DNA from: Bacteroidaceae bacterium
GTDB taxonomy: Bacteria; Bacteroidota; Bacteroidia; Bacteroidales; Bacteroidaceae
Length of the DNA: 32,562 bases
Direction: 5' to 3'
Assembly: GCA_017480685.1 (NCBI GenBank)
Contig: JAFUSD010000155.1
Location: 1 to 32,562, forward strand
Below the pieces are notes generated by a model. It was not told where the DNA came from. It saw only the letters and a program-made list of their open reading frames with translations, and searched no databases. How positions within the stretch are numbered: the stretch's first letter is position 1; every line of letters begins with the position of its first letter. Below, piece by piece: positions 1 to 8,028 of the stretch. The translations under genes were made by a program, and so were the position numbers.

Positions 1-833
1 GATGCCCGCTACACTGTGTGTGGTGTCACAACCCCGAGGGTATCGACCCAAGGCCACAACGCATGTACACACGGAAAAAGTGCATAGGCTGCAAGACCTG
101 CGTCGATGAATGTCCAGTACATGCACTCAGCCTCACCCCCGACGGCATTCATGCCGACGAAAACCTGTGCCGACAGTGCCGTCACTGCGAAGAGGTGTGT
201 CCCACACTGGCCATGAAGTTCGGCGGCAAGGAGTGGAAGATGGACGCGCTGATGGAGGTGATAGAGAAGGAACGCATGGTGATGGAAGACAGCGGCGGCG
301 GAGTGACCCTCTGTGGCGGCGAACCCCTCATGCACCATGCCTACCTCACCGAGCTGCTCACCGAACTGGGACGGCGCCGGTTCCATCGATGTGTAGACAC
401 CACGCTATATGCCACCAAGGAAGTAGTGAAAGATGTGGCACAGCAATGCGAGCTGTTCCTCGTTGACATCAAGCACATGGATTCGGCCACACACCAGAGA
501 TATACAGGAGTGCCAAACGAACCCATACTCGAAAACCTCAGGATGATAGCCCAGATGGGGTGCGACTTCTTCATCCGCATACCACTCATCGACGGCATAA
601 ACGCCGACGAAAGCAACATCGAAGCTACAGCACGATTCCTCGCCACCCTGCCATGGAAGCGCAAGACAGTCAACCTGCTACCCTACCACGACATAGGACG
701 TGGCAAACACGAGAAACTGGGCACCACCTACAACCCCGACCACATCGACATGAGCACACCCACCGACGAGGTGCAACAGCAATGCATCGACACGTTTAAG
801 CAATACGGCATCACTGCAATCATAGGAGGATAA
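1..833 (+). CDS. Glycyl-radical enzyme activating protein (radical SAM), 5'-truncated by window edge
   Basis: This enzyme of the PflA family would use S-adenosylmethionine and a [4Fe-4S] cluster to place a glycyl radical on a partner enzyme. The reading frame is open from base 3 and begins inside the radical-SAM signature: bases 3-26 read CPLHCVWC, the CX3CX2C cluster motif, followed by HNPEG. The true start therefore lies upstream, and the GTG at 18 is not the start. Two ferredoxin-like cysteine motifs follow at about bases 81-119 (CIGCKTCVDECP) and 168-206 (CRQCRHCEEVCP), an insert typical of activases for enzymes other than pyruvate formate-lyase. A GGEP motif (LCGGEPLMHH) follows. The partner glycyl-radical enzyme is not in the window. 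The next gene starts 3 bases after the stop, so the two are probably cotranscribed. The family is clear; the substrate of the partner is unknown. Confidence 0.9.
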   Translation, partial: CPLHCVWCHNPEGIDPRPQRMYTRKKCIGCKTCVDECPVHALSLTPDGIHADENLCRQCRHCEEVCPTLAMKFGGKEWKMDALMEVIEKERMVMEDSGGGVTLCGGEPLMHHAYLTELLTELGRRRFHRCVDTTLYATKEVVKDVAQQCELFLVDIKHMDSATHQRYTGVPNEPILENLRMIAQMGCDFFIRIPLIDGINADESNIEATARFLATLPWKRKTVNLLPYHDIGRGKHEKLGTTYNPDHIDMSTPTDEVQQQCIDTFKQYGITAIIGG

Positions 834-836
834 GAC

Positions 837-1601
837 ATGTTGACACTCAGAAACCTGACCACCGGATACGGCACCAAGAGTGTGAGCAAAAACCTAAACG
901 CCACACTGCAAGAGGGACAACTCACATGCCTCATCGGCCCCAACGGCACCGGCAAGTCGACCCTGCTGCGCACCATCGCAGGATTCCTCAACGCAATAAG
1001 CGGCGACATCCTCATCGACAGCAAAACCACACAAAGCTACACCAGCAACGAGCTCTCACGACTCATAAGCATAGTGCTCACCGACAACACCCACATCCGA
1101 GGCCTTACGGCCTACGAGGTGGTAGGAATGGGCCGCAGCCCATACACCGGATTCTGGGGACGATTCACCCCACACGACCATGCCATCATAAAACAATGCA
1201 TGCAGCAGATGGGAGTGGAGCATGTGGCCGAACGGCCCATACAGACCCTGAGCGACGGCGAACGACAGAAGACGATGATAGCCAAAGCCATGGCACAAGA
1301 GACACCCATCATCCTGCTCGACGAACCGACCGCATTCCTCTACTACCCCAACAAGGTGGCGGTATTGCTTATGCTGCGCAAGCTGGCTCACGATACCGGC
1401 AAGACCATCCTGCTGTCGATTCACGACATCGACCTCGCACTGCAAGTGGCCGACTACATCTGGATGCTCGACGAAGAGAGCAACCTCATAAGCGGCACAC
1501 CACGCGCCCTGTGCAACGACGGAACCATCGCCCGACACATATCGAACGAACATATAGAATTCAATCCACAGACAATAACATTTAAGGTAAAAAACATATA
1601 A
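837..1601 (+). CDS. ABC transporter ATP-binding protein, FecE/BtuD type
   Basis: This 254-residue cytoplasmic ATPase should power import of an iron chelate, haem or cobalamin through a FecCD-type permease. Visible motifs are Walker A GPNGTGKST (34-42), signature LSDGE (138-142), Walker B IILLDEP (158-164) and the H-loop histidine (H196). The segment GMGRSPYTGFWG is characteristic of this importer subfamily. Oddity: the D-loop reads AFLYYPNK, where the usual aspartate after FL is Tyr169. The start is supported by AGGAGGA just upstream, and the gene begins 3 bases after the activase stop. No permease or binding protein is visible, so they must lie upstream of the window or elsewhere. The substrate cannot be named. 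Confidence 0.9.
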   Translation: MLTLRNLTTGYGTKSVSKNLNATLQEGQLTCLIGPNGTGKSTLLRTIAGFLNAISGDILIDSKTTQSYTSNELSRLISIVLTDNTHIRGLTAYEVVGMGRSPYTGFWGRFTPHDHAIIKQCMQQMGVEHVAERPIQTLSDGERQKTMIAKAMAQETPIILLDEPTAFLYYPNKVAVLLMLRKLAHDTGKTILLSIHDIDLALQVADYIWMLDEESNLISGTPRALCNDGTIARHISNEHIEFNPQTITFKVKNI

Positions 1602-1615
1602 TAACACAAGACGAA

Positions 1616-4123
1616 ATGATTAAAAGAACAACCACAACCATTCTGCTAGCAATGATGGCCACCCTGCTTGTTGCCATCCCAGCAAGAAAGAAACCATTCA
1701 CACTGACACAAGTAGACGGAAGCACAATGACCGTAAGACTTGTGGGCGATGAGACCATGCACTACTACACCACACTCGACGGAACACCACTGGTGAAAGA
1801 CACCAACGGCATGTATCGCCCAGCCACCTATTTCGAAACACAAAACATCAAGGCAAAGCATGCACAACGCATAATGAAACGCAACGCTGCACGTGCCAGG
1901 CGCACCGCAGCACGACGTGCCAAAGGAACATACACAGGCGAGAAGCGCGGACTCGTGATACTCGTCAACTTCAAAGACGTGAAGATGAAGTCGACCAGCA
2001 CAGTTGCAGCATTCAACGACCTCTTCAACCAAGAAGGCTACAACAAAAACGACCATATAGGCTCGGTGCGCGACTACTTCCTGGCACAGAGCTACGGTCA
2101 ACTCACCATCGACTTCGATGTAGTGGGTCCCTACACTCTGAGCCAGAACATGAAATACTATGGCGAGGATGACGTTGACGAGGAGGGCGAAGTTATCGAA
2201 GGTGCCGACCTCCACCCTGCCGAAATGATTATCGAAGCGCTGAAAAAGGCCAACGCAGACGTGAACTTTAAGGACTACGACTGGGATGGCGACGGAGAAG
2301 TGGACCAAGTGTATGTCATATATGCCGGTTACAACCAAGCACATGGAGCCGAGTCGAACACCATCTGGCCTCACGAATGGACACTCCAGGACGCACAGGC
2401 ATACGGCGACGGAACAGGCACACTCTTGCTCGACGGCGTAAGACTCAACACCTACGCATGCAGTAGCGAACTCATCGACATCACGGGCAGCAACATCACG
2501 ACCATCGGCACTGCGGTGCATGAATTCTCACACTGCCTGGGTCTGCCCGACTTCTACGACACCGACAGCCAGACCAACTTCGGCATGAATACCTGGAGCG
2601 TGATGGACAGCGGCTCATACAACGGAGAGGGTGAATGGGGCGAAGTGCCTGCAGGATACACCAGCTATGAGCGCATGTTTGCAGGGTGGCTCACACCCGT
2701 GGAACTCAACTCGCCATGCATCATTAACGACATGAAACCAATAAGCGAGACACCCGAAGCTTACATCATCTACAACGACAAGAACAAGGACGAATACTAC
2801 CTGCTCGAGAACCGTCAGCCAGAAGGCTTCGACTCCTACCTCTACGGTCATGGAATGCTTGTGGTACACGTCGATTACGACAAACAAGCGTGGGAGCAGA
2901 ACTCGGTGAACAACACAGCCAGCCACCAGCGCTGTACCATCATACCGGCCGACAACCAGTTCATGACTGGCTCATACAACGGACAGAAATATGCTACCAG
3001 CGACGACCTTGCAGGCGACCCCTATCCCGGCACATCGAAGAACAAATCGCTGACCGACACCTCCAAGCCTGCTGCCACACTCTACAATGCCAACACCGAC
3101 GGCAGCAAATACATGGGCAAGCCCATCGAGAACATCACCGAGAGCAATGGACTCATATCCTTCACCTTCATGGGTGGCATGACGATCGACGCACCTACCC
3201 TGCTGGCCGAAACCGACGTGACGAGCAACGCCTTCACCGCCAACTGGCAAACAGTGGAAAATGCCACCATGTATGAACTACAACTGAAGTACGCAACAAC
3301 CGTCAACATCGCCAGCATGCACGTACTTGCCGAAGACTTCAGCGGATTTGCATCATACAGCAACGACGGCACGAACGACATAGGCAGCAACCTCGACAAA
3401 TATATGCAGGTACAGGGTTGGACAGGATTCAAGGTCTACACCTCCGCCTCAAGGGTGAAGCTGGGTTCTGCAAGGGCAAACGGACGTCTCACATCACCAC
3501 TGCTCGATGCCCCGCAGACATCGCAAGTCACCGTTGTGCTGTCGGAAACCATATATAGCGGCAAAAGCGCTATCGATATTGATGTGATTCTCGTCGGGGC
3601 AGATGACACAGAACTGGCAAGCCAGACAGTGAAATCGGGCAAGGATGCACATATCATCACGTTTGACGGCATAAGTCAGAGCTACAAAGTCAAGTTCATG
3701 CCTGCAGACCGCATCTACATTGACAGAATCGACATATACGACGGAGCATACACTGCCGACCAGATTGCCGCCGACGGAGAAACCGGCTATGACAAGATTA
3801 CATCATTCACATCGGCCACTACCTCCTACACATTCACAGGCCTCGACCCCGATACCGAATACCTCTATCGCGTAAGAGCTGTGGTTAACAACTTCGGAGG
3901 CACGTGGAGCGAGTGGAAACTGCCCGCCTCATCATCTGTTACCACTGGCGACGTAAATCATGACGGCACCGTCGACACTCAAGATGTGCTGGCCATATAT
4001 CAGTGGATGCAGGCATCAGACGGCGATACTGCACCCGCCGGCACCCCCGAAGACGTAAACCACGACGGCCAAGTCGACACACAAGATGTGCTGGCTGTAT
4101 ATAAACTTATGCAAGATGAATAG
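1616..4123 (+). CDS. Secreted M6-family metalloprotease with C-terminal dockerin repeats (copy 1)
   Basis: This is an 835-residue exported zinc protease. A signal peptide covers about residues 1-20 (MIKRTTTTILLAMMATLLVA). An N-terminal propeptide-like region (about 24-105, DGSTMTVRLVGDE) is followed by the M6 catalytic domain from about 110. The zinc site is HEFSHCLGLPD, with H302, E303, H306 and D312, followed by WSVMD as a Met-turn candidate. A fibronectin-III-like segment occupies about 530-770. The C-terminus has two dockerin type I calcium repeats starting at D779 and D813, each DVNHDGxVDTQDVLA, 34 residues apart. The start lies 15 bases after the ABC gene stop with no promoter visible between them, so it may be read from the same transcript. 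A paralogue follows immediately. No cohesin partner is seen. Likely role: extracellular or surface proteolysis. Confidence 0.9.
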   Translation: MIKRTTTTILLAMMATLLVAIPARKKPFTLTQVDGSTMTVRLVGDETMHYYTTLDGTPLVKDTNGMYRPATYFETQNIKAKHAQRIMKRNAARARRTAARRAKGTYTGEKRGLVILVNFKDVKMKSTSTVAAFNDLFNQEGYNKNDHIGSVRDYFLAQSYGQLTIDFDVVGPYTLSQNMKYYGEDDVDEEGEVIEGADLHPAEMIIEALKKANADVNFKDYDWDGDGEVDQVYVIYAGYNQAHGAESNTIWPHEWTLQDAQAYGDGTGTLLLDGVRLNTYACSSELIDITGSNITTIGTAVHEFSHCLGLPDFYDTDSQTNFGMNTWSVMDSGSYNGEGEWGEVPAGYTSYERMFAGWLTPVELNSPCIINDMKPISETPEAYIIYNDKNKDEYYLLENRQPEGFDSYLYGHGMLVVHVDYDKQAWEQNSVNNTASHQRCTIIPADNQFMTGSYNGQKYATSDDLAGDPYPGTSKNKSLTDTSKPAATLYNANTDGSKYMGKPIENITESNGLISFTFMGGMTIDAPTLLAETDVTSNAFTANWQTVENATMYELQLKYATTVNIASMHVLAEDFSGFASYSNDGTNDIGSNLDKYMQVQGWTGFKVYTSASRVKLGSARANGRLTSPLLDAPQTSQVTVVLSETIYSGKSAIDIDVILVGADDTELASQTVKSGKDAHIITFDGISQSYKVKFMPADRIYIDRIDIYDGAYTADQIAADGETGYDKITSFTSATTSYTFTGLDPDTEYLYRVRAVVNNFGGTWSEWKLPASSSVTTGDVNHDGTVDTQDVLAIYQWMQASDGDTAPAGTPEDVNHDGQVDTQDVLAVYKLMQDE

Positions 4124-4156
4124 AAACCGAACTTGTACCCGAAGTCCCCTCCCTGG

Positions 4157-4279
4157 AGCCCCCTCCTATCCTCCCCAGGCCCCCCTCTTATCCCCCCAAG
4201 GGGGGATGATGCCATCCGGATGGAGTTCCTCCCCTTTGGGGGAGGATAGGAGGGGGCCTGGGGAGGTTAGGAAGGGGCT
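4157..4279 (+). repeat. Large GC-rich inverted repeat (CCCCTCC family) at the start of protease 2
   Basis: Bases 4157-4205 (AGCCCCCTCCTATCCTCC, then CCAGGCCCCC and on to CCAAGGGGGG) are nearly the exact reverse complement of about 4227-4279 (to GGGGAGGTTAGGAAGGGGCT). This gives a stem of roughly 48 bp closed by about 22 bases that themselves contain the 12-bp palindrome CCATCCGGATGG (4212-4223). A related copy lies at 9068-9148 and shares the central GCCAT-CGGA. The repeat is read in frame into the downstream protease. Confidence 0.85.
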
Positions 4280-6746
4280 CCTGACCATCGCCTTGGCTCT
4301 TGCCAGCACCTCCCTGTTTGCAATCCCTGCCACTCGCCAGCCCTTTTTCATGACACAGGCCGACGGCAGTTCGATGCTTGTGCGCCTTGTCGGCGATGAA
4401 CACATGCACTACTACGAAACAGCCGACGGCATCCCCCTTGTGAAGAACGACCGCGGCTTTTACAGGCCAGCAACATACTTCGAGGCCAAGACCATGAAAG
4501 CGCAGCGAGCTCGGCAGATACAGCGCCGCAATGCCCAACGAGCCAACCGCACACTGGGCAAGCGCTCTGACGGCACCTACATTGGCGAGAAACACGGCAT
4601 CATCATACTGGTGAACTACACCGATGTGAAGATGAAGTATCCACGTTCTGCGTTCGATGCCATGTATAACCAGCCTGGCTACAGCGAAAACGGACATATA
4701 GGCAGCCTCTACGACTACTTTCTGGAACAGAGCTACGGACTCTTCACCGTCAGATTCGACGTAGTAGGGCCCTTCACCCTGAGCCACCCCATGCAGTATT
4801 ACGGCAGCAACCTTGCCAGCGGAACCGACTCGCATGCCGGAGAGATGATTTGCGAAGCCATACACCTGGCTGACCCTCAAGTGAACTTTGCCGACTACGA
4901 CTGGGACGGCGATGGCGAGGTAGACCAAATCTACGTAGTGTATGCCGGCACCGGCGAGAACTACAGCGGAGCCGACGAGAACACCATCTGGCCACACGAG
5001 TCGTCGTTGTCGAGCAATAAGAATGCCTTGGCCGACGGCGAAGGCTCGATAACCGCCGACGGCGTAACCATCGACACCTACGCATGCAGCAACGAGTTGC
5101 AGCAAGACATGCAGACACTTTGCGGCATAGGCACGGCAGCCCACGAATTCTCACACTGCCTGGGACTGCCCGACATGTACGACACCAACGGACAAGAGAA
5201 CTACGCCATGTTCACATGGGACGTGATGGACGAAGGCTGCTACCTCGGCCATCCGTCCACTTCGGTGCCATGCGACTACACCACCTACGAGCGCATGTTT
5301 GCCGGATGGCTCACACCCACCGAGCTGACCGACCCCTGCGTCATCACGGGCATGGAGCCGCTGGCCATGAAACCCGAGGCATACATCGTCTACAACGACG
5401 ACAACCACAACGAGTACTATCTGCTCGAAAACCGTCAGCGGGTAGGCTTCGACTCTTACCTCTACGGCCACGGACTGCTCATACTCCATGTAGACTACGA
5501 CGAACTGATATGGGCCGACAACCGTGTCAACATCGACGCCACACACCAGCGCTGCACCATCATACCGGCCGACAACCAGTTTTGGAAGACAGACCAGGAG
5601 ACAGGCAAAAACTACATCGACCAGGAAAGCATCATGGGCGACCCCTATCCCGGATACACCGGCAACACATCGCTCACCGACACCTCCACCCCACCAGCCG
5701 CCATCTTCAACACAGCAGGCGCCACCCACTTCATGGGCAAGCCCATAGAGCAGATAACCGAGACCGACAACCGAATCTCGTTCCAGTTCATGGGTGGAGA
5801 ATATATCGAACCGCCACACGTGCTGAGCCCTACGGCAGTAAGCACCACTGCATTCACCGCCAACTGGCAGGCTGTAGACGGAGCAAAAGACTACACCATA
5901 CAGCTCAGATACAGCAACTGGGGCAGCATAGCCGACATGAAATTCCTGGCCGACAACCTCAACGGACTGGCATCAGCCACATCGGGCAACACCGACATAG
6001 GCACCACGCTCGATAACTACATGAACGCCCCAGGATGGACAGGCACACGCGTATATACCGCCAAACGCGCACTGCTGCTGGGCAGCCCCCGCATGGGAGG
6101 CACACTCACCTCGCCGCTATCGGGCACCCCAGTCACCAGCGTAGTAACCATCGTAGTCAATGCACGGCCGCTGGCAGCAAACACCGACACCAAGATGACC
6201 ATTTCGCTCATCGATGCCGACAACAAAGTGCTGGGCACACGCAGCATCACGTCGGCCAAGACCGAGAACACACTCACATTCACAGGAGTGAACAAACCAT
6301 TCAAGGTGAAGTTTGCACCAAACGGACAACACTACATACTCTCAATCTACATCTACGACGGCACCTACACAGCCGGACAAATAAAAGCCGGAGGCGTTAT
6401 AAGCTACGACAAGACCGACAACTACACAACACCTGCAACCAGCATCACCATCGACCAGCTTCGCCCCGATGCCACCTACTCATACAGGATACGCACCAAC
6501 ACCAACACGTCTATAAGCCAATGGACTCCGTGGTATTCGACAGCCGACAACATGCACGACGAGACACCCTGTGACGTGAACCGCGACGGCACCGTCGACA
6601 CACAAGATGTACTGGCCATATATCAGCGGATGCAGACATCTGAAAGCGACACATCCGCACCAGGCACCCCCGAAGACGTGAACCACGACGGCCAAGTCGA
6701 CACACAAGACGTGCTGGCAGTCTACAAACTCATGCAAGAAGAATAG
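4206..6746 (+). CDS. Secreted M6-family metalloprotease with C-terminal dockerin repeats (copy 2); start uncertain
   Basis: This is a paralogue of the preceding protease with the same order of parts: hydrophobic export segment (KGLLTIALALASTSLFA), propeptide (DGSSMLVRLVGDE), M6 catalytic domain with HEFSHCLGLPDMYD (zinc-site codons from 5142), FN3-like region, and two dockerin repeats (DVNRDGTVDTQDVLA and DVNHDGQVDTQDVLA). The 5' end is odd. The frame is open from 4086, inside copy 1, but the stretch before the signal peptide is coding only because the GC-rich inverted repeat is read through as SPLPGAPSYPPQ and onward. Alignment with copy 1 puts the ancestral start near 4260, where no ATG exists. 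Remaining in-frame candidates are ATG 4116, ATG 4206/4209 (used here, in the hairpin loop) and TTG 4236. The catalytic domain is intact; expression is in doubt. Confidence 0.85.
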   Translation: MMPSGWSSSPLGEDRRGPGEVRKGLLTIALALASTSLFAIPATRQPFFMTQADGSSMLVRLVGDEHMHYYETADGIPLVKNDRGFYRPATYFEAKTMKAQRARQIQRRNAQRANRTLGKRSDGTYIGEKHGIIILVNYTDVKMKYPRSAFDAMYNQPGYSENGHIGSLYDYFLEQSYGLFTVRFDVVGPFTLSHPMQYYGSNLASGTDSHAGEMICEAIHLADPQVNFADYDWDGDGEVDQIYVVYAGTGENYSGADENTIWPHESSLSSNKNALADGEGSITADGVTIDTYACSNELQQDMQTLCGIGTAAHEFSHCLGLPDMYDTNGQENYAMFTWDVMDEGCYLGHPSTSVPCDYTTYERMFAGWLTPTELTDPCVITGMEPLAMKPEAYIVYNDDNHNEYYLLENRQRVGFDSYLYGHGLLILHVDYDELIWADNRVNIDATHQRCTIIPADNQFWKTDQETGKNYIDQESIMGDPYPGYTGNTSLTDTSTPPAAIFNTAGATHFMGKPIEQITETDNRISFQFMGGEYIEPPHVLSPTAVSTTAFTANWQAVDGAKDYTIQLRYSNWGSIADMKFLADNLNGLASATSGNTDIGTTLDNYMNAPGWTGTRVYTAKRALLLGSPRMGGTLTSPLSGTPVTSVVTIVVNARPLAANTDTKMTISLIDADNKVLGTRSITSAKTENTLTFTGVNKPFKVKFAPNGQHYILSIYIYDGTYTAGQIKAGGVISYDKTDNYTTPATSITIDQLRPDATYSYRIRTNTNTSISQWTPWYSTADNMHDETPCDVNRDGTVDTQDVLAIYQRMQTSESDTSAPGTPEDVNHDGQVDTQDVLAVYKLMQEE

Positions 6747-6777
6747 AGAAGCAACCACAATAAGTACGTTTGGAAAT

Positions 6778-6862
6778 GAGGATATCCTCGCGAGGTCGTG
6801 AGGATATCCTTGCAACCCTTTGAGGATATCCTCGCAAGGCCGCGAGGATATCCTCATTTTTT
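6778..6862 (+). repeat. 22-bp-period palindrome array 1 (4 units) ending in a T-tract; possible terminator
   Basis: GAGGATATCCTC occurs at 6778, 6800 (last base T), 6822 and 6844, exactly 22 bp apart, with 10-bp spacers GCGAGGTCGT, GCAACCCTTT and GCAAGGCCGC. Each 12-mer is self-complementary, so neighbouring units can pair as a 12-bp stem with a 10-base loop. The last unit is followed by A and six Ts. The array begins 31 bases after the stop of protease 2, so a terminator role is plausible. Confidence 0.85.
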
Positions 6863-7004
6863 CACACACCCACACACATTCCCTCTCCCACTAGTCGGCA
6901 CACATTGCAACCGTAGGCACAAACTTTCACCTATTTTATTACTCACGCGCGTGCGAAGTGTGCTTTTTCTGCACATTCATACCGTTTCTTCCACAAAAAA
7001 TTAG

Positions 7005-7012
7005 TAATTTTG
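7005..7012 (+). promoter_or_regulatory. Bacteroidetes-type promoter (-7 box TAATTTTG) for etfBA-acd
   Basis: TAATTTTG followed by CAGTCGAAA matches the TAnnTTTG consensus and lies 135 bases before etfB. A 10-bp palindrome, CACGCGCGTG (6944-6953), lies about 50 bases upstream and could be a regulator site. Apart from array 1, the rest of 6747-7004 shows nothing recognisable. Confidence 0.7.
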
Positions 7013-7050
7013 CAGTCGAAATCATGACGAAGAACGCTTTCGTTGAGTCA

Positions 7051-7081
7051 GATGAGCAGAGTAAGCATGCTTACACTCATC
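7051..7081 (+). promoter_or_regulatory. Nested palindrome in the etfB leader
   Basis: A perfect 14-bp palindrome, GTAAGCATGCTTAC (7061-7074), is enclosed by GATGAG (7051-7056) and CTCATC (7076-7081). It lies in the predicted 5' untranslated region, about 40 bases after the presumed transcription start and 66 bases before etfB. It could be a DNA operator or an RNA stem; nothing in the sequence decides between these. Confidence 0.55.
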
Positions 7082-7146
7082 CATGACGAGAAAACGTATG
7101 AATTGATTCGAACGAATTATTCACTAAAAATAGTAAAAGTAAGATT

Positions 7147-7947
7147 ATGCTAAAAATCATTGTACTGGCAAAGCAGGTGCCCGACACTCACAACGTGGGA
7201 CCTGAGGCCATGACACCCGAGGGCACGGTCAATCGTGCTGCCCTGCCTGCTGTGTTCAATCCCGAGGACTTGAACGCACTGGAGCAGGCCATCCGTCTGA
7301 AAGAAAAGAATCCGGGCTCGACCATCACCATGCTGACCATGGGTCTGCCCAAAGCCACCGAAGTGCTGCGCGAAGGTCTGTATCGCGGTGCCGACTGTGG
7401 CATACTGCTCACCGACCGCGCCTTAGGCGGTGCTGACACCTTGGCCACCAGCTACTCGCTGGCCCAGGCTATCAAGAAGATAGGCGATTACGACATCATC
7501 CTCTGCGGACGTCAGGCAATCGACGGCGATACAGCACAGGTAGGTCCGCAAGTGGCCGAGAAACTGGGACTGACCCAGATTACCTACACCGAGGAGATAC
7601 TGGAGTGCGACAAGCATCACATCGTGGCACGCCGCCACATCGACGGCGGTGTCGAGACAGTGGAAGGACCTATGCCCATCGTGGTGACCGTGAACGGCAG
7701 TGCTGCTCCGTGCCGCAGCCGCAACGTGAAACGCATCATGGCCAACAAGCACACCGAGTTCACCGTGTGGGGTGCAGCCGACATCGATGCCGACCCAATG
7801 CAGATTGGCAAGGCAGGAAGCCCTACAAACGTGAAGGCCGTGAAGAGCATCGTGTTCAAGGCCAAGGAGTCGAAAACACTGACCAGCAGCGACGAAGATA
7901 TTGACAACCTGATGAAAGAACTTATAGAATCAAACACTATCGGATAA
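7147..7947 (+). CDS. etfB: Electron transfer flavoprotein subunit beta
   Basis: This 266-residue cytoplasmic subunit pairs with EtfA to carry electrons from acyl-CoA dehydrogenase. The start MLKIIVLAKQVPDT is typical, and the conserved nucleotide-binding segment RQAIDGDTAQVGPQ is at 122-135. Length is normal for the FixA/EtfB family. It is followed by etfA and an acyl-CoA dehydrogenase in the same direction, an arrangement like Bcd-EtfAB of anaerobes that reduce enoyl-CoA. Whether the ETF bifurcates electrons cannot be settled by eye. It has its own promoter and a roughly 130-base structured leader. The spacer to etfA holds a decayed GC-rich repeat. Confidence 0.95.
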   Translation: MLKIIVLAKQVPDTHNVGPEAMTPEGTVNRAALPAVFNPEDLNALEQAIRLKEKNPGSTITMLTMGLPKATEVLREGLYRGADCGILLTDRALGGADTLATSYSLAQAIKKIGDYDIILCGRQAIDGDTAQVGPQVAEKLGLTQITYTEEILECDKHHIVARRHIDGGVETVEGPMPIVVTVNGSAAPCRSRNVKRIMANKHTEFTVWGAADIDADPMQIGKAGSPTNVKAVKSIVFKAKESKTLTSSDEDIDNLMKELIESNTIG

Positions 7948-7952
7948 ATGAA

Positions 7953-8013
7953 AAGCCCCCTCACTACTCCCCTAAAGAGAGAGAGACTCGCACCGAAAGG
8001 AGCGAAAGGGGAC
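7953..8013 (+). repeat. Decayed CCCCTCC-family inverted repeat in the etfB-etfA spacer
   Basis: The spacer reads AAGCCCCCTCACTACTCCCC and ends AAAGGGGACTCCTAATG, a weak and diverged version of the copy at 9068-9148. It occupies most of the 81-bp gap between the two subunit genes. Confidence 0.5.
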
Positions 8014-8028
8014 TCCTAATGAAACGCT

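Noticed and set aside
18..20. GTG at 18 as the start of the activase
   Set aside because: The frame continues to the window edge and encodes the first two cysteines of the radical-SAM motif upstream of this codon.
1646..2521. Long open frame on the minus strand opposite protease 1, and similar ones opposite etfA, acd, fumarase and leuS
   Set aside because: They mirror strongly biased codon use of the real genes, have no recognisable domains or promoters, and overlap complete genes fully.
4086..4205. Start of protease 2 inside protease 1 (ATG 4086 or 4116)
   Set aside because: The added residues are a read-through of the GC-rich repeat, with no match to the export signal of copy 1; kept only as an alternative start.
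6778..6862. CRISPR array
   Set aside because: Repeats are 12 bp and spacers 10 bp, far too short; the repeats are perfect palindromes, spacers resemble each other, and no cas genes are present.
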